From the NCBI RefSeq assembly GCF_013778505.1, contig NZ_JAAOWU010000016.1, positions 62,001-126,000 of the forward strand: 64,000 nucleotides of DNA, written 5' to 3'. The stretch comes from Pseudomonas sivasensis (GTDB lineage: Bacteria; Pseudomonadota; Gammaproteobacteria; Pseudomonadales; Pseudomonadaceae). The position numbers and the translations under genes are program-made. Each line of letters opens with the position of its first letter. The stretch's first letter is position 1. Below, one piece after another: positions 24,480-34,105 of the stretch. A model generated the notes under the pieces. It was not told where the DNA came from. It ran no database searches and saw nothing but the letters and a program-made list of their open reading frames with translations.

Positions 24480-25252
24480 GCGCATTGATCGAGTTCCAGG
24501 GTTTCAACAAATTCTTCGGCGACCAGCAGGTGCTCAAGGGCATCGACCTGAGTGTGCAAAGCGGCGAAGTGGTGGTGATCCTCGGCCCCAGCGGCTGCGG
24601 CAAAAGCACCTTGTTGCGTTGCCTTAACGGGTTGGAAGTGGCCCACAGCGGCAGCCTGCGGTTTGCCGGCAAGGAGTTGCTGGAAAAAAATACCGACTGG
24701 CGCCAGGTACGCCAGGACATCGGCATGGTGTTCCAGAGCTACCACCTGTTCCCGCACATGAGTGTGCTCGACAACATCCTGCTCGGCCCGCTCAAAGTGC
24801 AAAAACGCGACCCCCGCGAGGCCCGCGAGCAGGCCGAGAAACTGCTGGAACGCGTGGGCCTGGCTGACAAGCGCGATGCCTTCCCGCGCCAGCTTTCCGG
24901 CGGCCAGCAGCAACGCATCGCCATCGTCCGTTCGCTGTGCATGAACCCTCAAGTCATGCTGTTCGACGAAGTCACCGCCGCCCTCGACCCCGAGATGGTC
25001 AAGGAAGTGCTGGAGGTGATCCAGGGCCTGGCCCGCGATGGCATGACCCTGCTCATCGTCACCCATGAAATGGCCTTCGCCCGCGCCGTCGCCGACCGCG
25101 TCGTGTTTATGGAGGCCGGTCGCATCCTCGAACACAACACCCCCGAAGAATTCTTTACGAACCCGCAAACCGCACGCGCGCAGCAGTTCCTGGAGAAGTT
25201 CTCCTTTGTGTCAACACTGCCCAAGAAAACCAAGGAACTGGAGTTGCTATGA
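24476..25252 (+). CDS. Polar amino acid ABC transporter ATPase
   Basis: A 258-residue ATPase of the GlnQ/HisP type. Walker A GPSGCGKST, Q-loop MVFQSYHLFPHM, signature LSGGQQQRIAIVRSL, Walker B VMLFDEVTAALDPE and H-loop VTHEMAFA are present. The Walker B region reads DEVTAALD where most relatives have DEPTSALD. It overlaps the binding-protein gene by 4 bp (ATGA). Confidence 0.92.
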   Translation: MSALIEFQGFNKFFGDQQVLKGIDLSVQSGEVVVILGPSGCGKSTLLRCLNGLEVAHSGSLRFAGKELLEKNTDWRQVRQDIGMVFQSYHLFPHMSVLDNILLGPLKVQKRDPREAREQAEKLLERVGLADKRDAFPRQLSGGQQQRIAIVRSLCMNPQVMLFDEVTAALDPEMVKEVLEVIQGLARDGMTLLIVTHEMAFARAVADRVVFMEAGRILEHNTPEEFFTNPQTARAQQFLEKFSFVSTLPKKTKELELL

Positions 25253-26100
25253 AAAAGTTACTGCTGCCACTGTTGGCCGTCGCCTTACTGGCCGGCTGCG
25301 ATAAGAAGGCCGAAGAGCCCGCCAAACCTGCTGCCGCCGTGAGCTACCTCGACAAGATCAAGGCGCGCGACAAGCTGATCGTTGGTGTCTTCACTGACAA
25401 ACCACCGTTTGGTTTCGTGGATGAAGCTGGCCGCTACGTCGGCTTCGATACCGACATTGGCCGTCGATTCGCCAAAGACCTGTTGGGCGATGAAAACAAA
25501 GTCGAATTCGTCGCCGTCGAGCCGGCGAGCCGCATTCCGTTCCTGCAAAGCGATAAGGTCGACCTGATCCTCGCCAACATGACCGTGACCCCGGAACGCA
25601 AGGACGCCGTGGATTTCACCAACCCCAACCTGAAAGTCGCGGTACAGGCCCTGGTGCCGAACAACAGCTCGGTCAAAAGCTTGGACGATCTGGCCACCCG
25701 CACCACTATCGTCACCACCGGCACCACTGCTGACATCTGGCTGACCAAGAACCACCCGGATTGGAAACTGCTCAAGTTCGAGAAAAACTCCGAGTCGCTG
25801 CAAGCGTTGTCGGCTGGCCGTGGCGATGCCTATGCCCAGGACAACCTAGTGCTGTTCAGCTGGGCCAAGCAGAACCCCGGCTACCGCGTGCTGGAAGAGA
25901 AACTCGGCGACGAAGCGCCCATCGCGCCTGCCGTGAAGAAGGGCAACGTCGAACTGCGTGACTGGGTGAATGCCGAGTTGGCGAAGTTGGGTGAGGAGAA
26001 ATTCCTGCTCAAGCTGTATGACCAATATGTGCGCAAAGAACTGAGCGATGACACCCAGCCTGAGAGTGTGATTGTTGAAGGCGGGAAGTGGCAGGGCTAG
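25249..26100 (+). CDS. Amino acid ABC transporter substrate-binding lipoprotein
   Basis: A 283-residue SBP family 3 protein with a lipoprotein signal (LLAGC, Cys at about residue 17). Motifs DKLIVGVFTDKPPFGFVDEAGRYVGFDTDIGR, RIPFLQSDKVDLILANMTVTPERK and VTTGTTADIWLTKN fit glutamate/aspartate/cystine-type binding proteins. Being last in the operon and a lipoprotein is less common for Gram-negative importers. The ligand cannot be told from sequence. Confidence 0.9.
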   Translation: MKKLLLPLLAVALLAGCDKKAEEPAKPAAAVSYLDKIKARDKLIVGVFTDKPPFGFVDEAGRYVGFDTDIGRRFAKDLLGDENKVEFVAVEPASRIPFLQSDKVDLILANMTVTPERKDAVDFTNPNLKVAVQALVPNNSSVKSLDDLATRTTIVTTGTTADIWLTKNHPDWKLLKFEKNSESLQALSAGRGDAYAQDNLVLFSWAKQNPGYRVLEEKLGDEAPIAPAVKKGNVELRDWVNAELAKLGEEKFLLKLYDQYVRKELSDDTQPESVIVEGGKWQG

Positions 26101-26124
26101 TTCTGCGCTGACTGTTATGCCGCT

Positions 26125-26267
26125 ATCGGGAGCATGGGGTATCTACACAACTTTCAGCCCCTGACAAATCTCCCTGTGGCGAATGGGACAAGCCCGCTCG
26201 CCACAACAGCCCTATCTGCCGGACGTTCAGCGTTGAGCCAACGTTGTGTAGATACCTATGCCCCGAT
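26125..26267. mobile_element. MITE-like element with terminal inverted repeats and a nested REP
   Basis: The outer arms GGGGTATCTACACAAC (26136-26151, extended to 26125 by ATCGGGAGCAT) and GTTGTGTAGATACC (26243-26256, extended to 26267 by TATGCCCCGAT) form a 25-27 bp terminal inverted repeat around about 90 bp of non-coding DNA. Inside, 26176-26203 is another palindrome, GTGGCGAATGGG and CCCGCTCGCCAC around ACAAG, like the REP at 40116. There is no transposase, so any movement would need a helper in trans. Confidence 0.6.
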
Positions 26268-26377
26268 GAGGCCGATGACCCCCCCTCAATACGCCTTCCC
26301 CATGCAGATAAGGAACCCTGATCTAAGCTCACAGTCGCATACACACTGGCACATCGCATCGCGCACAAGGAGTCTGC

Positions 26378-27460
26378 ATGGGCGGTCGTATTTCCATCTG
26401 TATCGTCGGTTTGGGTTTAGTGGTGTTGCTGAGCGCTTGCGGCCAGGAAAAGGCTGAACCCAAGCAGCATTCCCGAGTATTTGTGCAAACCGTGCAGCCC
26501 ACGGATTTCGCCGCGGCAGTCACGCTGACCGGGGATGTCCAGGCGCGCGTGCAAACCGACTTGTCCTTCCGCGTCGGCGGAAAAATCATCCAGCGCATGG
26601 TGGATGTGGGCGACCGCGTGACCGCCCGACAAGTGCTGGCCAAGCTCGATCCCAAGGATTTGCAAACCAACGTCGATTCCGCCCAGGCCCAGGTCGTGGC
26701 GGAACAGGCGCGGGTCAAACAGACTGCCGCTGCCTTTGTGCGCCAGGAAAAACTCCTGCCCAAGGGCTACACCAGCCGCAGCGAATACGATTCTGCGCAG
26801 GCCGCGCTGCGCAGCAGCCAAAGTGCCCTGGCCGCCGCGCAGGCCCAGTTGGCCAACGCCCGTGAACAACTCGGCTATACCGCGCTGATTGCGGATGCGC
26901 CGGGAGTGATCACCGCACGCCAAGCTGAAGTCGGCCAGGTGGTGCAAGCCACCGTGCCGATTTTCAGCCTGGCCACCGATGGCGAGCGCGACGCGGTGTT
27001 CAACGTCTATGAATCCCTGTTGGTGGAGCCGCCACCTGACGCGCCGATCACCGTCAGCCTGTTGGATAACCCCAGCATCAAGGCCCAGGGCAAAGTCCGT
27101 GAAGTCACGCCCGCCGTGGCGGCCAACACCGGCACGGTGCAGGTGAAGATTGCGCTGCAATCTCTGCCTAAAGGCATGCAGCTCGGTTCGGTGGTCAGCG
27201 CCACCGCCAATGGTCCGGCCAAGCCCAGCGTCGAGCTGCCGTGGTCGGCATTGACCAAAGACTTGAGCGAACCCGCCGTGTGGCTGGTCGACGGCGACGG
27301 CAAGGCGCAGTTGCATAAAGTCACGGTGGCGCGGTACCTCACCGGTAAGGTCATCATCAGTGACGGCCTTAAAGGCGGCGAAAAAGTCGTCGTGGCCGGT
27401 GGGCAATTGCTGCATCCCGGCATGTTGGTCGAGATTGCCCAGCAGGGAGCCAAGCCATGA
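26378..27460 (+). CDS. triA: RND efflux periplasmic adaptor, TriA-like
   Basis: A 360-residue membrane-fusion lipoprotein (LLSAC lipobox). The biotinyl-lipoyl motif DLSFRVGGKIIQRMVDVGDRV, an alpha-helical hairpin (about residues 95-170) and beta-barrel domain are in standard order. It is followed, with 4-bp overlap, by a second adaptor and then an RND pump. That adaptor-adaptor-pump layout is characteristic of TriABC (PA0156-PA0158), the triclosan/multidrug system that uses OpmH as outer-membrane channel. No channel gene is present here. The gene symbol rests on this layout. Confidence 0.83.
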   Translation: MGGRISICIVGLGLVVLLSACGQEKAEPKQHSRVFVQTVQPTDFAAAVTLTGDVQARVQTDLSFRVGGKIIQRMVDVGDRVTARQVLAKLDPKDLQTNVDSAQAQVVAEQARVKQTAAAFVRQEKLLPKGYTSRSEYDSAQAALRSSQSALAAAQAQLANAREQLGYTALIADAPGVITARQAEVGQVVQATVPIFSLATDGERDAVFNVYESLLVEPPPDAPITVSLLDNPSIKAQGKVREVTPAVAANTGTVQVKIALQSLPKGMQLGSVVSATANGPAKPSVELPWSALTKDLSEPAVWLVDGDGKAQLHKVTVARYLTGKVIISDGLKGGEKVVVAGGQLLHPGMLVEIAQQGAKP

Positions 27461-28527
27461 AGCGCCTGACGCTCATACTCGCCGCCAGCCTTTTGCTGAT
27501 GGCCTGCTCCAAGGAAGAACCCGCGCCCGAGCCGGTGCGCCCAGTTCTGTCCATGGAAGTGAAGGCCGAAGACCAGGAAACCCTCGGCCGCTTCGCCGGC
27601 ACCATCCAGGCGCGCTACGAAAGCAACCTGGGGTTTCGCGTGTCGGGGCGTATCGCCCGCCGCGCCGTGGATGTGGGGGCTGAAGTGCAGAAGGGGGCCT
27701 TGCTCGCTGTCCTTGACCCCACCGACCAGCAAAACCAGTTGCGCGCCGCCCAAGGCGACCTCGCTCGCGTCCAGGCGCAATTCATCAACGCCCAGGCCAA
27801 CGCTCGCCGCCAGCAGGAATTGTTCAACCGTGGCGTCGGCGCCCAGGCGCAGTTGGATATCGCCCAGACCGATCTGAAAACCACTCAGGCCTCTCTCCAC
27901 CAGGCCCAAGCGTCAGTCAACCAAGCCAAGGACCAGCTCAACTACGCCGAGCTTCGCACCGACCACGCCGGTATTATCACCGCCTGGAACGCTGAGGCTG
28001 GCCAAGTGGTCAGCGCCGGTCAGCAAGTGGTGACCCTGGCGCGCCCGGACATCAAGGAGGCGGTGATCGACCTGCCCGCCGGTCTCGCCGAGCGGCTGCC
28101 CCCGGACGTGGTGTTCCTCGTCGCCGGGCAACTCGACCCCAGCGTCAACACCACTGCCACCGTGCGCGAGATCGAACCCCAGGCCCAAAGCGCCACGCGC
28201 ACCCGTCGCGCGCGCCTGACCCTGGCCGAAACACCGCCCGCGTTCCGCCTTGGCACGGCGATCAGTGTGACCTTGAGTTCGGCCATCGCTCCACGCATCG
28301 AGTTGCCCCTGAGCGCCTTGCAGGATGTCGACGGCAAGACCCGCATCTGGATCCTCGACACCCAAAGCCAGACCGTGCAACCGCGCGACATCACAGTGCT
28401 TAGCCGTGATGCTGATAGCGCCTTGCTCAACGGTGGGGTCAAACCCGGCGAACGTATCGTCACCGCCGGCGTAAACAGCCTGAAGCCTGGGCAAAAAGTC
28501 AAAATCGACGAGGACAGCCCGCGATGA
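27457..28527 (+). CDS. triB: RND efflux periplasmic adaptor, TriB-like
   Basis: A 356-residue second adaptor lipoprotein (LLMAC lipobox). Motif NLGFRVSGRIARRAVDVGAEV and a coiled hairpin (about residues 95-165) resemble the first adaptor but with clear divergence, so the two are unlikely to be a recent duplication. Both adaptors are known to be required in the P. aeruginosa Tri pump. It overlaps the pump gene by 4 bp. Confidence 0.83.
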   Translation: MKRLTLILAASLLLMACSKEEPAPEPVRPVLSMEVKAEDQETLGRFAGTIQARYESNLGFRVSGRIARRAVDVGAEVQKGALLAVLDPTDQQNQLRAAQGDLARVQAQFINAQANARRQQELFNRGVGAQAQLDIAQTDLKTTQASLHQAQASVNQAKDQLNYAELRTDHAGIITAWNAEAGQVVSAGQQVVTLARPDIKEAVIDLPAGLAERLPPDVVFLVAGQLDPSVNTTATVREIEPQAQSATRTRRARLTLAETPPAFRLGTAISVTLSSAIAPRIELPLSALQDVDGKTRIWILDTQSQTVQPRDITVLSRDADSALLNGGVKPGERIVTAGVNSLKPGQKVKIDEDSPR

Positions 28528-31500
28528 AAGGGAGCTTCAACTTATCCGACTGGGCCCTCAAGCATCAGTCCTTCGTCTGGTACCTGATGTTCGTCGCGCT
28601 GCTGATGGGCGTGTTCTCGTACATGAACCTGGGCCGCGAGGAAGACCCCTCGTTCACCATCAAGACCATGGTGATCCAGACCCGCTGGCCGGGCGCGACC
28701 CAGGAAGAAACCCTCAAGCAGGTCACCGACCGCATCGAGAAAAAACTCGAAGAGCTCGACTCCCTCGACTACGTGAAAAGCTACACGCGACCGGGTGAAT
28801 CCACGGTGTTCGTGTTCCTCAAGGACACCACCAGCGCCAAGGCCATCCCGGAGATCTGGTACCAGGTCCGCAAGAAGATCGACGACATTCGCGGTAGCTT
28901 CCCCCAGGGTTTGCAGGGGCCGTCATTCAACGACGAATTCGGTGATGTGTTCGGCTCGGTCTACGCCTTTACCGGCGACGGCCTGTCGATGCGCCAGTTG
29001 CGCGACTACGTGGAGCAGGTGCGCGCCGAGATTCGTTCGGTGCCGGGATTGGGCAAGGTCGAGATGATCGGCCAGCAGGACGAAGTGATTTACCTGAATT
29101 TCTCCACGCGCAAACTGGCAGCGTTGGGCGTTGACCAGCGCCAGGTGGTGCAGAGCCTGCAATCGCAGAACGCGGTGACCCCGGCCGGGGTGATCGAGGC
29201 CGGCCCTGAGCGGATTTCAGTGCGCACATCCGGGCAGTTTGCTTCGGAGAAAGACCTGGCCGATGTCAATTTGCGCCTCAATGACCGCTTCTATCGCCTG
29301 GCGGACATCGCCGAGATTACCCGTGGCTACGTCGACCCGGCGCGGCCGATGTTCCGCTTCAACGGCAAGCCGGCGATTGGTTTGGCCATCGCCATGCAGA
29401 AGGGCGGCAACATCCAGTCGTTCGGCAAGGCGCTGCACACGCGCATGGACGAACTGACCGCCGACCTGCCGGTGGGCGTCGGTGTGCATAAGGTCTCCGA
29501 CCAGGCCGAGGTGGTGGAAGAGGCCGTCGGCGGCTTTACCAGCGCGCTGTTCGAAGCGGTGATCATCGTGTTGGTGGTGAGCTTTATCAGCCTCGGCATG
29601 CGCGCCGGGCTGGTGGTGGCGTGCTCGATTCCATTGGTGCTGGCGCTGGTGTTCGTGTTCATGGAATACAGCGGCATCACCATGCAGCGCGTGTCGCTCG
29701 GTGCGTTGATCATCGCCCTCGGCCTGTTGGTGGACGACGCGATGATCACCGTGGAGATGATGATCACGCGCCTGGAAAAAGGCGAAACCAAGGAGCAGGC
29801 CGCGACCTACGCCTACACCTCCACGGCATTCCCGATGCTTACCGGTACCTTGGTGACCGTCGCCGGTTTCGTGCCGATTGGCCTCAACGCCAGTTCGGCG
29901 GGCGAGTACACCTTCACCCTGTTCGCGGTGATTGCCGTAGCGATGCTGGTGTCGTGGGTGGTGGCGGTGCTGTTTGCGCCGGTGATTGGCGTGCACATCC
30001 TCAGTGCCAAGGTGAAACCCCACAGCGCTGAGCCGGGGCGCATCGGCCGTGCGTTCAATGGCGGCATGCTGTGGGCCATGCGCAACCGTTGGTGGGCCAT
30101 CGGCATCACCGTGGGCCTGTTCGTGGCGTCGGTGTTCTCCATGCAGTTCGTGCAGAACCAGTTCTTCCCGTCGTCGGACCGACCGGAAATCCTCGTTGAC
30201 CTCAACCTGCCGCAAAACGCCTCGATCAACGAAACGCGCAAGGCTGTTGATCGCCTCGAAGCGATCATCAAGGACGACCCGGACATTACGCGCTGGAGCA
30301 CCTATATCGGCCAGGGCGCGATCCGTTTCTACCTGCCCCTCGATCAGCAATTGGAAAACCCGTATTACGCGCAGTTGGTGATCGTCAGCAAAGGCCTGGA
30401 AGAACGCGGTGAGCTGATCGCGCGCCTGCGAAAACGCCTGCGTGAAGACTTCGTCGGTATCGGCAGTTTTGTGCAGCCACTGGAAATGGGCCCGCCGGTG
30501 GGCCGCCCGATCCAGTATCGCGTGTCCGGAAAAGACACCGACCAAGTGCGCAAGCACGCCATCGAACTGGCGACCCTGCTGGATAAAAACACCCACCTGG
30601 GCGAGATCATCTACGACTGGAACGAGCCGGGCAAAGTGCTGCGCATCGACATTGCCCAGGACAAGGCGCGCCAGCTCGGGCTGTCATCCGAAGACGTGGC
30701 GCAGTTGATGAACAGCGTGGTCAGCGGCGCCTCGGTGACTCAGGTGCACGACGATATCTACCTGATCAACGTGGTCGGCCGCGCCGAGGACGCCGAGCGC
30801 GGTACCCCGGAAACCTTGCAGAACCTGCAGATTGTCACGCCCAACGGCACCTCGATCCCGCTGCTGGCGTTTGCCACTGTGCGCTATGAACTGGAGCAGC
30901 CGCTGGTGTGGCGTCGCGACCGCAAGCCGACCATCACCATCAAGGCCTCGGTGCGTGACGAGATGCAGCCGACCGACTTGGTCAAGCAGCTCAAGCCGGA
31001 GATCGACAAATTCAGCGACGGCCTGCCGGTGGGCTATAAGGTCGCCACGGGCGGTACCGTGGAAGAAAGCGGCAAGGCCCAAGGCCCGATTGCCAGCGTG
31101 GTGCCGTTGATGCTGTTCCTGATGGCGACGTTCCTGATGATCCAACTGCACAGCGTGCAGAAGATGTTCCTGGTGGCCAGTGTCGCGCCGTTGGGGCTGA
31201 TCGGCGTGGTGCTGGCGTTGATCCCCACGGGCACGCCCATGGGCTTTGTGGCGATCCTCGGTATCCTGGCGCTGATCGGCATCATCATCCGCAACTCGGT
31301 GATCCTGGTGACGCAGATCCACGAATATGAAGTGGCCGGCTACACGCCGTGGGACGCGGTGGTGGAAGCCACCGAGCATCGGCGTCGTCCGATCCTGCTC
31401 ACGGCGGCAGCGGCGAGTCTGGGCATGATCCCGATTGCCCGGGAAGTGTTCTGGGGGCCGATGGCTTACGCGATGATTGGCGGCATCATCATCGCCACCT

Positions 31501-31580
31501 TGCTGACGCTGTTGTTCCTGCCGGCGCTGTATGTGGCCTGGTACAAGATCCGCGAACCCCAACAGGAAGAACACGGTTAA
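28524..31580 (+). CDS. triC: RND multidrug efflux pump, TriC-like
   Basis: A 1018-residue inner-membrane proton-driven exporter of the AcrB/MexB superfamily with 12 predicted segments and two large periplasmic loops. The TM4 proton-relay region reads LIIALGLLVDDAMITVEMM with the acidic pair DD. The C-terminal repeat unit (ILALIGIIIRNSVILV) is normal. The starting FNLSDWALKHQSFVWYLM is characteristic of the TriC/PA0158 subgroup. The gene ends 2 bp before a REPIN. Confidence 0.88.
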   Translation: MKGSFNLSDWALKHQSFVWYLMFVALLMGVFSYMNLGREEDPSFTIKTMVIQTRWPGATQEETLKQVTDRIEKKLEELDSLDYVKSYTRPGESTVFVFLKDTTSAKAIPEIWYQVRKKIDDIRGSFPQGLQGPSFNDEFGDVFGSVYAFTGDGLSMRQLRDYVEQVRAEIRSVPGLGKVEMIGQQDEVIYLNFSTRKLAALGVDQRQVVQSLQSQNAVTPAGVIEAGPERISVRTSGQFASEKDLADVNLRLNDRFYRLADIAEITRGYVDPARPMFRFNGKPAIGLAIAMQKGGNIQSFGKALHTRMDELTADLPVGVGVHKVSDQAEVVEEAVGGFTSALFEAVIIVLVVSFISLGMRAGLVVACSIPLVLALVFVFMEYSGITMQRVSLGALIIALGLLVDDAMITVEMMITRLEKGETKEQAATYAYTSTAFPMLTGTLVTVAGFVPIGLNASSAGEYTFTLFAVIAVAMLVSWVVAVLFAPVIGVHILSAKVKPHSAEPGRIGRAFNGGMLWAMRNRWWAIGITVGLFVASVFSMQFVQNQFFPSSDRPEILVDLNLPQNASINETRKAVDRLEAIIKDDPDITRWSTYIGQGAIRFYLPLDQQLENPYYAQLVIVSKGLEERGELIARLRKRLREDFVGIGSFVQPLEMGPPVGRPIQYRVSGKDTDQVRKHAIELATLLDKNTHLGEIIYDWNEPGKVLRIDIAQDKARQLGLSSEDVAQLMNSVVSGASVTQVHDDIYLINVVGRAEDAERGTPETLQNLQIVTPNGTSIPLLAFATVRYELEQPLVWRRDRKPTITIKASVRDEMQPTDLVKQLKPEIDKFSDGLPVGYKVATGGTVEESGKAQGPIASVVPLMLFLMATFLMIQLHSVQKMFLVASVAPLGLIGVVLALIPTGTPMGFVAILGILALIGIIIRNSVILVTQIHEYEVAGYTPWDAVVEATEHRRRPILLTAAAASLGMIPIAREVFWGPMAYAMIGGIIIATLLTLLFLPALYVAWYKIREPQQEEHG

Positions 31581-31581
31581 A

Positions 31582-31674
31582 AATGTGGGAGGGGGCTTGC
31601 CCCCGATGGCGGTGGGTCAGTCAAAGATGCTCCAACTGATCCACTGCTATCGGGGGCAAGCCCCCTCCCACATT
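31582..31674. repeat. REPIN
   Basis: Inverted REP copies GTGGGAGGGGGCTTGCCCCC and GGGGGCAAGCCCCCTCCCAC between the convergent triC and methyltransferase ends. Confidence 0.93.
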
Positions 31675-31689
31675 TGAAGTGCGTTGCCT

Positions 31690-32316
31690 CTAAGGTCTGC
31701 GCCAGACACTGGCCAGCCAAGGCTGCTGCTCACGCGGCAACCCCGCCGGCCGGTAGTAATGCTCCAGCTCCACAAACCCGGCGGTGGTGAGCAGTGTTTG
31801 CCACGCCTCCAGGTCGTGATAAGCCCCATAGCGCGGCCCATTCCAGCCTTCCTGGTTCTCACCCCGCGGGTTGGAGCTGAACAGCACACCCCCAGGCTTC
31901 AGCGCCCCATGCAGTTGCTTGAGCACACGTGGCAGTTCCTGCTTGGGGATATGAAACAGCACCGCATTGGCAAAGATCCCATCGAAGCGTTCAGCGGGTA
32001 AGTCCAGCTTGAGGAAATCCTGCTGCAACACCTCGCAGCCGCTGTCTTCGCGCGCCATCTGCGCAAAGCGCTCCGAGCCGTCCAGGCCGACGGCGATATG
32101 GCCCATTCGCGTAAACGTCTGCAAATCCCGTCCCGGCCCGCAACCGAAATCCAGCACGGTGAACGGCGCAGCACCTTGGATATGCCGCAGCAGTGCGTCG
32201 ATATTCTGGCTTACATCGTGATCGCGAGTGCCTTCACGGAAGTCCTCGGCCACTGTGTTGTAGTGGCCGAGGGTGGTGGACGTGATCTGGTTGAGATCGT
32301 CGGGCTTGAGGGTCAT
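31690..32316 (-). CDS. Class I SAM-dependent methyltransferase
   Basis: A 208-residue methyltransferase. The SAM-binding motif I is VLDFGCGPGRDL, followed by VGLDGSERFAQMA and the post-II segment FDGIFANAVLFHIP. The acceptor is unknown. It follows metI by 40 bp on the same strand, so it may be read with the sulfur/methionine operon, though a role there is not established. Confidence 0.85.
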   Translation of the reverse strand: MTLKPDDLNQITSTTLGHYNTVAEDFREGTRDHDVSQNIDALLRHIQGAAPFTVLDFGCGPGRDLQTFTRMGHIAVGLDGSERFAQMAREDSGCEVLQQDFLKLDLPAERFDGIFANAVLFHIPKQELPRVLKQLHGALKPGGVLFSSNPRGENQEGWNGPRYGAYHDLEAWQTLLTTAGFVELEHYYRPAGLPREQQPWLASVWRRP

Positions 32317-32355
32317 GACGGTGAATACCGGGCGCTGAGAGGGCCCGACTATACC

Positions 32356-33000
32356 TCACCTCTTGTTCAGCACCCGCGCCAAGCGATCGCCGCTCAGTTG
32401 AATCACCGCCACCAGCACCACCAGCAGCACAATCACGGTCAGCATGATCTGTGTGTCAAAACGCTGATAGCCGTAGCGGTACGCAATGTCGCCCAAGCCG
32501 CCGGCACCAATCGCGCCGGCCATGGCCGACGAGTTGATCATGGTCACCAGCGTAATCGTAAATCCGCCGACAATTCCCGGCAGCGCTTCGGGCAACAGCA
32601 CATGCCAGATGATGTGCCAACGACGGCAGCCCATGGCTTGTGCGGCTTCGATCAGCCCGTGGTCGACCTCGCGCAAACTCACTTCGGCGATCCGCGCGAA
32701 GAACGGTGTCGCGGCGATGGTCAGCGGTACAACCGCCGCCCACACACCGTAGGTGGTGCCAACGATCAGCCGGGTGAACGGGATCAAGGCCACCATCAAA
32801 ATCAAAAAAGGAATCGAGCGGAACAGATTGACGAAGGCCCCCAGCACCCGGTTCAGCGCCGGCGCCTGGTAGATGCCGCCCTTGTCGCTGGTCACCAGAA
32901 ACACCGCCAGTGGAATCCCCACCAGCAATGCAATCAGCGACGACACGCCGACCATCAACAAGGTGTCGATGGCGCCCTGTACTAAACGATCAAACCACAT
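32356..33000 (-). CDS. metI: Methionine ABC transporter permease
   Basis: A 214-residue permease with about five membrane segments. The start MWFDRLVQGAIDTLLMVG at 33000 overlaps the metN 3' end by 11 bp. Motif IPFLILMVALIPFTRLIVGTTYG and the EAA loop (LIEAAQAMGCRRWHIIWHVLLPEA) are MetI-like. It works with MetN (ATPase) and MetQ encoded just upstream. Confidence 0.94.
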   Translation of the reverse strand: MWFDRLVQGAIDTLLMVGVSSLIALLVGIPLAVFLVTSDKGGIYQAPALNRVLGAFVNLFRSIPFLILMVALIPFTRLIVGTTYGVWAAVVPLTIAATPFFARIAEVSLREVDHGLIEAAQAMGCRRWHIIWHVLLPEALPGIVGGFTITLVTMINSSAMAGAIGAGGLGDIAYRYGYQRFDTQIMLTVIVLLVVLVAVIQLSGDRLARVLNKR

Positions 33001-34105
33001 AGCCCAGCACCTCCGCCTGTTGTGCCCAATTCGCGGCGCGGTTGCGCAGTTCTTCGGCGCTGTGGGGTGAGCCATTCACCGCCAGCAGCAATTGCCCCAA
33101 GGCATGGCCCTGGATGCGTTCCACACCGCCTTGCAGCAAGCGCACGCGCCCGCCGAGAGCGCTGAACAGCGCGGCCAGGTCCGGTTCATCGCTGGCACTG
33201 CCGGTGAGCTGCAAGCGCAACACCACTGCAGCGTCCGCTGATGACGGCGAGTGCTGCAACCGGCTTTGCAGTTCTTCCGGCAGCCCATGTTGCAGCGGCG
33301 CCAGCAGGGTCTTGCTGACCTCGTGCTGCGGGTTGCCAAACACTTGCCACACCGGGCCTTGCTCGACGATGCGCCCGTGTTCCAGCACCACCACGCGGTC
33401 GCAGATGTCGCGGATCACCGCCATCTCATGGGTGATCAAGACGATGGTCAGGCCCAGGCGTCGGTTGATCTCGCGCAACAGGCCTAGGATCGATTGGGTG
33501 GTCTCCGGGTCCAGCGCCGAGGTGGCTTCGTCGCACAGCAGGATCTGCGGGTCGTGCACCAGCGAACGGGCGATGCCCACGCGCTGTTTCTGCCCACCGG
33601 AAAGCTGCGCCGGGTAGGCCTTGTGCTTGTCCTGCAAACCCACTAATTCCAGCAGCTCACGCACCTTTTGCTCACGCTGGAGCTTGGGCACGCCGGCGAC
33701 TTTCAGCGGCAATTCGACGTTCTGCCACACGGTCTTGGCCGACATCAGGTTGAAGTGCTGGAAGATCATGCCGATGCGCCGACGCAGCGCTACCAGATGG
33801 TCTTCGTCGAAGTCGCCGATGTCCACCTGATCGATCAGCACGCGCCCGCTGCTCGGTTGCTCCAGCCGGTTGATGGTGCGGATCAGCGAGGATTTACCGG
33901 CACCGCTGCGGCCAATGATGCCGAACACCTCACCGCGCTGGATCGCCAGGTCGATGCCTTGCAGGGCATGCACCGTGCCGTCGTAGGTCTTGCCCAGGTT
34001 GATAAAGCGCACGTGCGCGCGGTTCAGGTCTGGATGCAGTTCAGTCTGCTCGGCGTCCCTGGGCGGTGTGCCCAGGTCGCGCAGTTGAGAGTGGGCGGCG
34101 GTCAT
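32990..34105 (-). CDS. metN: Methionine ABC transporter ATPase
   Basis: A 371-residue ATPase. Walker A GRSGAGKSS, signature LSGGQKQRVGIARSL, Walker B ILLCDEATSALDPE and H-loop ITHEMAVI are present. The C-terminal NIL domain (from about residue 290) binds methionine and mediates feedback inhibition in characterised MetN proteins. Start and stop overlap metQ (4 bp) and metI, so metQNI are co-translated. Confidence 0.94.
   Translation of the reverse strand: MTAAHSQLRDLGTPPRDAEQTELHPDLNRAHVRFINLGKTYDGTVHALQGIDLAIQRGEVFGIIGRSGAGKSSLIRTINRLEQPSSGRVLIDQVDIGDFDEDHLVALRRRIGMIFQHFNLMSAKTVWQNVELPLKVAGVPKLQREQKVRELLELVGLQDKHKAYPAQLSGGQKQRVGIARSLVHDPQILLCDEATSALDPETTQSILGLLREINRRLGLTIVLITHEMAVIRDICDRVVVLEHGRIVEQGPVWQVFGNPQHEVSKTLLAPLQHGLPEELQSRLQHSPSSADAAVVLRLQLTGSASDEPDLAALFSALGGRVRLLQGGVERIQGHALGQLLLAVNGSPHSAEELRNRAANWAQQAEVLGYVV

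Noticed and set aside
29217..30596. 459-codon minus-strand frame opposite triC
   Set aside because: His/Gln-rich antisense frame inside a confident RND pump gene.
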